From positions 1 to 8,729 of the forward strand of contig JAJEBJ010000399.1 in NCBI GenBank assembly GCA_022822575.1: a stretch of DNA of 8,729 bases, in the 5' to 3' direction. This DNA comes from Alphaproteobacteria bacterium. GTDB lineage: Bacteria; Pseudomonadota; Alphaproteobacteria; SP197. The notes beneath the pieces were generated by a model. It did not search any database. It saw only the letters and a list, made by a program, of their open reading frames with translations, and was not told the origin of the DNA. The translations under genes were made by a program, and so were the position numbers. Below, in pieces: positions 1 through 8,729 of this stretch (position 1 is the stretch's first letter; every line of letters begins with the position of its first letter).

Positions 1-132
1 ATGCCCGGGGACAACGTGACGATGGACGTGGAACTGATTTCGCCGATTGCCATGGACGAAGGCCTGCGCTTTGCCATCCGCGAGGGTGGCCGCACCGTCG
101 GCGCCGGCGTCGTCGCCGAAATCGTCGACTAG
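1..132 (+). CDS. tuf: Elongation factor Tu, C-terminal fragment (5' end outside window)
   Basis: The first frame encodes 43 residues ending at TAG 130-132. They match the end of EF-Tu domain 3: the MPGDNV turn, then VELISPIAMDEGLRFAIREG and GGRTVGAGVV. EF-Tu is the GTPase that carries aminoacyl-tRNA to the ribosomal A site in the cytoplasm; domain 3 contacts tRNA and EF-Ts. The ATG at base 1 is an internal methionine, not the start, because the GTPase domain is missing and must lie upstream of the window. The position just before tRNA-Trp and secE is the usual place for one tuf copy in alphaproteobacteria. Identification is very secure; the true start cannot be seen. Confidence 0.97.
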   Translation: MPGDNVTMDVELISPIAMDEGLRFAIREGGRTVGAGVVAEIVD

Positions 133-147
133 AAAACAGGCATTTCA

Positions 148-223
148 AGGAGTGTAGCTCAACTGGTAGAGCACCGGTCTCCAAAACCGGGGGTTGCGGG
201 TTCGAGTCCTGCCACTCCTGCCA
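148..223 (+). tRNA. trnW: tRNA-Trp (anticodon CCA)
   Basis: A full cloverleaf can be drawn. The acceptor stem 148-154 (AGGAGTG) pairs with 213-219 (CACTCCT). The D stem is 157-160 with 169-172. The anticodon stem is 174-178 with 186-190 around the loop CTCCAAA. The T stem is 196-200 with 208-212 around TTCGAGT. The anticodon CCA lies at 181-183 and reads UGG. The discriminator base 220 is G, as in bacterial tRNA-Trp, and the CCA end (221-223) is encoded. It starts only 15 bases after the tuf stop and no promoter is visible between them, so it is probably cut out of a transcript shared with tuf. Confidence 0.97.
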
Positions 224-269
224 CCGGCGGGCTCGTTGATTGAAGAGCAGGGAAACAGCGGATCATCTC

Positions 270-479
270 ATGGTGAAAGTGTCACCGGCCGAATTTGTCA
301 GACAGGTCCGGGCCGAGGCCATCAGGAAGGTGACCTGGCCGACAACCAGGGAAGCGGGGATCACCACGCTCACCGTGTTCGCGATGATCGTGCTCGTGGC
401 CATCTTCTTTTTCCTGATTGATCTCGTCTTCGCCGAGGCGATCCAGCTCATTCTCGGGCTGGGGAGGCAGGGGCTGTGA
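270..479 (+). CDS. secE: Preprotein translocase subunit SecE
   Basis: This 69-residue protein is the small essential subunit of the SecYEG channel in the inner membrane, where it clamps SecY. An amphipathic N-terminal part (residues 1-30) carries the conserved SecE signature KVTWPTTREA. One hydrophobic membrane segment follows (about residues 33-56, TVFAMIVLVAIFFFLIDLVF). The length and single helix fit the short SecE of alphaproteobacteria; E. coli SecE has three helices. ATG 270 is chosen because it gives the family N-terminus. An in-frame TTG at 240 would add ten residues without a clear ribosome site. The Shine-Dalgarno is weak even for 270 (GCGGA near 258-262). The stop overlaps the nusG start by 4 bases, so the two are probably translationally coupled. 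Confidence 0.93.
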   Translation: MVKVSPAEFVRQVRAEAIRKVTWPTTREAGITTLTVFAMIVLVAIFFFLIDLVFAEAIQLILGLGRQGL

Positions 480-1006
480 CGCATCGCTGGTACATCGTCC
501 ATTGCTATTCCGGCTTCGAGAAGAAAGTGGAGAACGCCATCAGGGAGCGCGCCGATGCGAATGGCATGACGGAGCAGATCTGCCAGGTCCTGGTTCCCTC
601 GGAGAAGGTCACGGAAATGCGCGGCGGCAAGCAGATCTCGACCGACCGAAAGTTCTTTCCCGGGTACGTGCTGGTGCACATGGAGCTGACGGATGCCACC
701 TGGCACATGGTCAAGGACACGCCGAAGGTCAGCGGTTTTCTGGGGGCTGGCAACCGCCCCAGGCCGATTCCCGATTCCGAAGCGGCGCGTATCATCAGCC
801 AGGTACAGGAGGGGGTCGAACGGCCGAGACCGTCCATCACCTTCGAGATCGGCGAGAGTGTGCGCGTGGCTGACGGACCGTTCACGTCCTTCAACGGCAC
901 GGTCCAGGAAATCGACGAGAACCGGGCGCGCCTGAAGGTCGCGGTGCTGATCTTCGGTCGCCCTACGCCCGTCGAGCTTGAATACACCCAGGTCGAGAAG
1001 ACCTGA
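476..1006 (+). CDS. nusG: Transcription termination/antitermination factor NusG
   Basis: NusG binds the clamp of elongating RNA polymerase in the cytoplasm. It suppresses pausing and links polymerase to Rho or to ribosomal protein S10. The 176-residue length is normal. The NGN domain (residues 1 to about 110) has the opening RWYIVHCYSGFEKKVE, and later RKFFPGYVLVHME, TPKVSGFLG and RPIP. The KOW domain (about 124-176) has GESVRVADGPFTSFNGTVQE; the usual alanine of the FASFNG motif is threonine here, a mild change. The start is GTG at 476, inside a GTGA overlap with the secE stop. This start gives the family N-terminus and implies coupled translation with secE, the standard arrangement. Confidence 0.97.
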   Translation: MTHRWYIVHCYSGFEKKVENAIRERADANGMTEQICQVLVPSEKVTEMRGGKQISTDRKFFPGYVLVHMELTDATWHMVKDTPKVSGFLGAGNRPRPIPDSEAARIISQVQEGVERPRPSITFEIGESVRVADGPFTSFNGTVQEIDENRARLKVAVLIFGRPTPVELEYTQVEKT

Positions 1007-1038
1007 GACGTCCACCAGGGGATGGAAATCGCAAGACA

Positions 1039-1467
1039 ATGGCCAAGAAGATCGCAGGCACGATCAAGCTCACGGTTCCGGCAGGAGCGGCAAATCCGTC
1101 GCCTCCCATCGGCCCTGCGCTCGGTCAGCGCGGCCTCAACATCATGGAATTCTGCAAGGCCTTCAATGCGGCCACGCAGAACGTCGAGCAGGGAACTCCG
1201 GTGCCGACGGTCATCACGGCCTATGCTGACCGTTCGTTCACCTTTGTCACAAGGACACCACCGGCGGCGTGGTACATCAGGAAGGCGGCCGGTCTCGAAA
1301 AGGGTGAGGCCCTGCCTGGCCGCGCCGTTGCCGGGTCGGTCACCATGGAGCAGGTGCGCGAGATTGCCGAGGCCAAGATGACGGACCTCAACGCCAACGG
1401 TATCGAGGCGGCATCGCGGATCATCGCCGGAACGGCGCGATCCATGGGTGTCGAGGTGGTGGAGTAG
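1039..1467 (+). CDS. rplK: 50S ribosomal protein L11
   Basis: L11 binds 23S rRNA in the GTPase-associated centre at the base of the ribosomal stalk, and in many bacteria it is needed for RelA activation. The 142-residue product has the usual length. The N-terminal domain shows IKLTVPAG, NPSPPIGPALGQRG and LNIMEFCKAFNA, then ITAYADRSFTFVT. The rRNA-binding C-terminal domain ends with IIAGTARSMGVEVVE, the family ending. The loop around residues 90-102 (GEALPGRAVAGS) has fewer lysines than E. coli L11. ATG 1039 gives the canonical MAKKI start; a GGATGGA stretch at 1020-1026 is a plausible, rather distant ribosome site. It precedes rplA by 4 bases, and in other bacteria the rplK-rplA pair is controlled by L1. 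Confidence 0.97.
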   Translation: MAKKIAGTIKLTVPAGAANPSPPIGPALGQRGLNIMEFCKAFNAATQNVEQGTPVPTVITAYADRSFTFVTRTPPAAWYIRKAAGLEKGEALPGRAVAGSVTMEQVREIAEAKMTDLNANGIEAASRIIAGTARSMGVEVVE

Positions 1468-1471
1468 GAAC

Positions 1472-2170
1472 ATGGCACGACACGGCAAGAAACTCGCCGC
1501 GGCCTATGCGACCGTCGAGCGGGAGCGGGACTATGATCTGGAGGAGGCGATCCAGGCGCTCAAGGACACTGCCTCCGCGAAGTTTGACGAGACCGTCGAA
1601 CTGGCGCTCAATCTCAACGTCGACCCGCGCCATGCCGACCAGATGGTGCGTGGCGTGGTCAGCCTGCCGCACGGCACCGGGCGTGTGGTCAGGGTTGTCG
1701 TCTTCGCCCGCGACGCCAAGGCTGACGAGGCCCGAGAGGCCGGAGCCGACAGGGTCGGTGCGGAGGATCTCGCCCAGAGCATCCAGGAAGGCGATCTCGG
1801 ATTCGACCGCTGCATCGCCACACCCGACATGATGCCCGTCGTCGGTCGGCTCGGAAAGATTCTCGGGCCGCGCGGACTCATGCCGAACCCGAAACTCGGT
1901 ACTGTCACCGTGGATGTTGCCGGTGCCGTGACCGCCGCGAAAGCAGGTCAGGTGGAGTACCGCGTGGAACGGGCGGGCATTATTCACGCTGGTGTCGGCA
2001 AGGTGTCGTTTCCGGTCGAGAAGATTGCCGAGAACACCCGGGCGCTGGTGGATGCCGTGGCGAAGGCACGGCCCCAGGTGGTCAAGGGAACCTACATGAA
2101 ACGCGCGACACTCAGCACCACCATGGGGCCGGGTGTCCACGTTGCCACGCAAAGCCTCGTGGCCGCCTGA
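1472..2170 (+). CDS. rplA: 50S ribosomal protein L1
   Basis: L1 binds helix 76-78 of 23S rRNA, forms the mobile L1 stalk at the E site, and is known to repress its own mRNA. The 232-residue length is typical. The L1 signature region is clear at about residues 111-143: FDRCIATPDMMPVVGRLGKI, then LGPRGLMPNPKLGTVT. Also visible are the N-terminal YDLEEAI helix, FDETVELALNLNVDPRHADQ, and a C-terminal KGTYMKRATLSTTMGPGVHV. ATG 1472 is chosen because it gives MARHGKKLA and is preceded by GGAGTAGGA, which overlaps the rplK stop. An upstream in-frame GTG at 1448 lies inside rplK and is rejected. Confidence 0.97.
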   Translation: MARHGKKLAAAYATVERERDYDLEEAIQALKDTASAKFDETVELALNLNVDPRHADQMVRGVVSLPHGTGRVVRVVVFARDAKADEAREAGADRVGAEDLAQSIQEGDLGFDRCIATPDMMPVVGRLGKILGPRGLMPNPKLGTVTVDVAGAVTAAKAGQVEYRVERAGIIHAGVGKVSFPVEKIAENTRALVDAVAKARPQVVKGTYMKRATLSTTMGPGVHVATQSLVAA

Positions 2171-2184
2171 CGGCCCGGGACCTA

Positions 2185-2204
2185 CGGACGGCTCCGGCCG
2201 TCCG
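2185..2204 (+). promoter_or_regulatory. Hairpin just downstream of rplA
   Basis: CGGACGGC (2185-2192) pairs with GCCGTCCG (2197-2204) around the tetraloop TCCG, giving eight G+C-rich base pairs. It begins 14 bases after the rplA stop. No T tract follows, so it is not a standard intrinsic terminator. It may protect the 3' end of the rplK-rplA message or form part of the rplJ leader. The pairing is seen directly; the role is unknown. Confidence 0.5.
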
Positions 2205-2301
2205 GCGGCATGCTCTGGCGTGCCGCAACCCTGTCCGAGACTGCCGGTACCCGATGGCGGGTTCAATGGCGATGCCGCCGGCACGAGACGGGAGACCAGC
2301 C

Positions 2302-2321
2302 GGTACCGGAGTTCCGGGACC
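2302..2321 (+). promoter_or_regulatory. Hairpin in rplJ leader
   Basis: GGT-A-CCGG (2302-2309) pairs with CCGG-G-ACC (2314-2321), with an A-G mismatch in the stem and the loop AGTT. An upstream copy of GCCGGTACC near 2242-2250 could compete for pairing. It lies about 120 bases upstream of the rplJ start, so it could belong to the L10-responsive leader. Only the base pairing is observed. Confidence 0.35.
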
Positions 2322-2350
2322 AGGAGGGGATTCCGGGGCAGGACACCAAC

Positions 2351-2382
2351 GTCTCCCTCGCCCGTGAACGGGGGAGGGAGAC
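2351..2382 (+). repeat. Long palindrome, likely dispersed intergenic repeat element
   Basis: GTCTCCCT (2351-2358) pairs with AGGGAGAC (2375-2382). The inner arms CGCCCG (2359-2364) and CGGGGG (2369-2374) pair with one G-G mismatch, leaving the loop TGAA. This gives 13 base pairs in a 32-base element. The style (CTCCCTC, a short GC arm, then GAGGGAG) resembles palindromic elements scattered between genes of many GC-rich proteobacteria. No T run follows, which argues against an intrinsic terminator. Whether it recurs in this genome cannot be judged from one window. Confidence 0.55.
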
Positions 2383-2441
2383 AACCAGTGAACCGGATCG
2401 ACGGGTTTCGGCCCGGCGTTCTGATCTGATGGAGGAGTCCT

Positions 2442-2951
2442 TTGGAACGTTCAAGGAAGGAAGAGATCGTCAGTGAGCTCGAGAGTGTTCTCGGCGGTGC
2501 CGAGATCGTCATCGTTGCGCGTCACGAGGGTCTCAGCGTTGCCGAGGCGACCGAGCTTCGGCGTTCGGTGCGCGATGCCGGCGCCAGCTTTCGGGTGGTC
2601 AAGAACCGGCTGGTTCTGCGCGCCATCGAGCGTGCCGGGATGGAGGCGATCGCCGAGATGTTCCATGGACCCTCCGCCATTGCAACGGCAACGGATCCCG
2701 TGGCCGGCGCCAGGGTCACCGTCGACTATGCCAAGAAGAACGGCAAGCTGGTCATTGTCGGTGGAACCATGGACGGCCGTGCGCTTGACGCGGACGGGGT
2801 CCGGACAATTGCCCAGCTGCCGTCACTCGATGAACTGCGTGCCAGACTGATCATGCTGATCAACACGCCGGCAACGAGGGTTGCGGGAGTCCTGCAGGAA
2901 CCGGGGAGCCGCCTTGCCCGGCTGCTGGGTTCCCGGCAAACGGCGGAATGA
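2442..2951 (+). CDS. rplJ: 50S ribosomal protein L10
   Basis: L10 anchors the L7/L12 dimers to 23S rRNA at the stalk base and, with L12, acts as a translational repressor of its own operon. The 169-residue product has the usual length. The N-terminal rRNA-binding domain shows ERSRKEEIVSELESVLGGAE, then LSVAEATELRRSVRDAGASF and RVVKNRLVLRAIE. The C-terminal helix (about residues 128-169, from SLDELRARLIMLINTPATRV) is the L12-binding part. TTG 2442 is the only credible start: it gives the family N-terminus, GGAGGAG (2431-2437) precedes it at a suitable distance, and the next in-frame ATG is at residue 56, beyond conserved sequence. The rare start next to a strong ribosome site may lower expression or make it sensitive to the leader. 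Confidence 0.95.
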   Translation: MERSRKEEIVSELESVLGGAEIVIVARHEGLSVAEATELRRSVRDAGASFRVVKNRLVLRAIERAGMEAIAEMFHGPSAIATATDPVAGARVTVDYAKKNGKLVIVGGTMDGRALDADGVRTIAQLPSLDELRARLIMLINTPATRVAGVLQEPGSRLARLLGSRQTAE

Positions 2952-2999
2952 TCCGGTTCGGCCACAACCGAAATACCCCAACTGGAGTTATGGAAAACC

Positions 3000-3380
3000 A
3001 TGAGCAAGATTGAACAACTCGTCGAGGACCTGTCGTCGCTGACCGTTATCGAGGCAGCGGAACTCTCGAAAATGCTTGAAGAAAAATGGGGCGTGAGCGC
3101 TGCTCAGCCGGTTGCTGTCGCGGCCGTGCCCGGTGGCGCGGGAGACGAGAAGGCCGACGTCGAGGAGAAGACGGAATTCGACGTCGTCCTCACCGGCTTC
3201 GGCACCAGCAAGATTCCCGTCATCAAGGAGGTCCGGGCGATCACGGATCTCGGCCTCAAGGAAGCCAAGGCGCTCGTCGAGGATGCGCCGAAGGCGGTGA
3301 AGGAAGGCGTTTCCAAGGACGAGGCCGAAGCGTTGCAAAAGCGTCTCGAGGACGCCGGCGCGACTGTCGAGGTCAAGTAG
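3000..3380 (+). CDS. rplL: 50S ribosomal protein L7/L12
   Basis: L7/L12 forms the multi-copy flexible stalk that recruits and activates the translational GTPases. The 126-residue product has the family layout. The N-terminal dimerisation helices (residues 1 to about 33) hold LVEDLSSLTVIEAAELSKML and EEKWGVSAA. A flexible Ala/Gly/Pro/Val hinge follows (about 34-52). The C-terminal factor-binding domain (about 56-126) holds KTEFDVVLTGFGTSKIPVIK, EVRAITDLGLKEAKALVEDA and the ending LEDAGATVEVK. ATG 3000 gives the canonical MSKIEQLVEDL; TGGAG at 2983-2987 is the likely ribosome site. A closer ATG at 2990 is out of frame. The gene follows rplJ by 48 bases in the same operon. Confidence 0.97.
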   Translation: MSKIEQLVEDLSSLTVIEAAELSKMLEEKWGVSAAQPVAVAAVPGGAGDEKADVEEKTEFDVVLTGFGTSKIPVIKEVRAITDLGLKEAKALVEDAPKAVKEGVSKDEAEALQKRLEDAGATVEVK

Positions 3381-3395
3381 GTCGACACGTGTTTC

Positions 3396-3423
3396 CACCA
3401 CAAGGGGTCCGCCCCTTGTGGTG
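3396..3423 (+). terminator. rplL-rpoB intergenic hairpin, probable partial terminator (attenuator)
   Basis: CACCACAAGGGG (3396-3407) pairs perfectly with CCCCTTGTGGTG (3412-3423) around the loop TCCG, giving a 12-bp stem that begins 16 bases after the rplL stop. The following bases, ATCTCGTTTCC, are only weakly T-rich, so termination would be incomplete. E. coli has an attenuator, and separately an RNase III site, in this same spacer; they make rpoBC expression lower than rplJL. By position this is the likely equivalent. An RNA-processing role is the alternative. The remainder of the 139-base spacer shows only the palindrome CCTGCCGGCAGG at 3457-3468. Confidence 0.75.
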
Positions 3424-3519
3424 ATCTCGTTTCCTTGCCGGTGAGGGTGCGCGAGTCCTGCCGGCAGGGGGCGGGTGTCAACGCATATTCCGGGCTGATC
3501 GATTGCAGGGACTGACATC

Positions 3520-8355
<4,836 letters not shown>

Positions 8356-8379
8356 CCGCCAGTCAACAGGAGACAGGGC

Positions 8380-8729
8380 ATGAATGAGCTGATGCGCATA
8401 TTCGGTCAGGCAACCGGCATCGAGAGCTTTGACCAGATCAGGATTTCAATAGCCAGTCCCGAGACCATCCGGTCGTGGTCCTTCGGCGAGGTCAAGAAGC
8501 CGGAAACCATCAACTACCGGACCTTCAAGCCGGAACGCGACGGCCTCATGTGCGCCCGCATCTTCGGTCCGACCAAGGACTACGAGTGCCTGTGCGGCAA
8601 GTACAAGCGCATGAAATTCAGGGGTATCGTGTGCGAGCGTTGCGGGGTCGAGGTCATCAAGGCCAAGGTGCGCCGCGAACGCATGGGGCACATCGAACTG
8701 GCGGCTCCGGTTGCCCACATCTGGTTCCT
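8380..8729 (+). CDS. rpoC: RNA polymerase beta' subunit, N-terminal fragment (3' end outside window)
   Basis: Beta' forms the clamp and carries the catalytic magnesium site of RNA polymerase. Only the first 116 codons are present and they stay open to the window end. The opening MNELMRIFGQATGIESFDQI is followed by ISIASPETIRSWSFGEVKKP and ETINYRTFKPERDGLMCARI. A zinc ribbon comes next with Cys70, Cys72, Cys85 and Cys88, the four ligands at the same positions as in E. coli. The fragment ends in GHIELAAPVAHIWF. The catalytic NADFDGD loop lies beyond the window. ATG 8380 is preceded by AGGAGA (8368-8373) with good spacing, 24 bases after the rpoB stop, so it is co-transcribed with rpoB. Confidence 0.98.
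   Translation, partial: MNELMRIFGQATGIESFDQIRISIASPETIRSWSFGEVKKPETINYRTFKPERDGLMCARIFGPTKDYECLCGKYKRMKFRGIVCERCGVEVIKAKVRRERMGHIELAAPVAHIWF

Larger units (their letters stand above)
2171..2441 (+). promoter_or_regulatory. Structured rplA-rplJ spacer, probable rplJ leader
   Basis: These 271 bases contain no convincing gene. Three inverted repeats stand out: 2185-2204, 2302-2321 and 2351-2382, each entered separately. The region lies where other bacteria keep the rplJ promoter or leader bound by L10(L12)4, which represses translation of rplJL. The leader function is inferred from position and structure; I could not match the conserved L10-leader motif base by base. No clear -35/-10 pair was recognised. 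A strong ribosome site (GGAGGAG, 2431-2437) sits at its 3' end. Short open frames crossing the spacer overlap each other on both strands and resemble no known protein. Confidence 0.55.

Noticed and set aside
240..269. Upstream TTG start for secE
   Set aside because: The ten added residues are not typical of SecE and no good ribosome site precedes the TTG; ATG 270 gives the family N-terminus.
133..269. Promoter between tuf, tRNA-Trp and secE
   Set aside because: The gaps are 15 and 46 bases and no recognisable -35/-10 pair was found; co-transcription with tuf is simpler.
505..1488. Minus-strand open frame across nusG, rplK and the start of rplA
   Set aside because: It covers three well-identified plus-strand genes and its composition is that of a reverse-strand shadow.
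2351..2382. Palindrome as an intrinsic terminator of rplK-rplA
   Set aside because: No T tract follows the stem; the next bases are ACCAGTGAACC-like, unsuited to intrinsic termination.
2112..2429. Short open frames in the rplA-rplJ spacer on both strands
   Set aside because: They overlap each other, run through the palindromic repeats, lack convincing ribosome sites and resemble no known small protein.
3457..3468. CCTGCCGGCAGG palindrome upstream of rpoB as an operator or second terminator
   Set aside because: It is a perfect 12-base palindrome, but it has no room for a proper loop and no T tract, and such GC palindromes arise easily by chance here.

Overview
The window is a piece of the bacterial translation/transcription core locus, all on the + strand, in the order tuf (3' end) - tRNA-Trp - secE - nusG - rplK - rplA - rplJ - rplL - rpoB - rpoC (5' end). 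The GC-rich composition, the short one-helix SecE of about 69 residues, the tRNA-Trp between tuf and secE, and the RpoB/RpoC sequences point to an alphaproteobacterium. A Rhodospirillales-like lineage is a guess; the species is not identifiable by eye.

Layout: bases 1-132 encode the last 43 residues of EF-Tu, and 148-223 is a complete tRNA-Trp. secE and nusG overlap by 4 bases, rplK follows 32 bases later, and rplA starts 4 bases after rplK. A 271-base spacer (2171-2441) with three hairpins precedes rplJ, which must use a TTG start. rplL follows, then a 139-base spacer with a strong 12-bp hairpin that looks like the rplL-rpoB attenuator. rpoB fills 3520-8355, and rpoC begins at 8380 and runs off the end. 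The genes serve the protein-export channel (SecE), transcription elongation and antitermination (NusG), the L11/L1/L10/L12 ribosomal proteins of the stalk regions, and the two largest RNA polymerase subunits.

The locus is conventional except for rpoB. It encodes 1611 residues, whereas RpoB is about 1340-1390 in most proteobacteria. The extra length lies in the beta lobe, at the position of the E. coli lineage-specific insertion SI1 (beta-i4). There, a double module of about 113-119 residues that other alphaproteobacteria carry once is present three times in tandem (residues about 233-345, 346-464 and 465-582), giving six small modules instead of two. Removing two copies (about 233 residues) gives about 1378 residues, the normal family length. 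The copies are strongly diverged and in frame, so this looks like an old, maintained enlargement of the polymerase lobe. It is the most noteworthy signal here. Secondary points are the structured rplJ leader, a dispersed-repeat-like palindrome inside it, the rplL-rpoB hairpin, and a Glu at the rifampicin-pocket position equivalent to E. coli D516.
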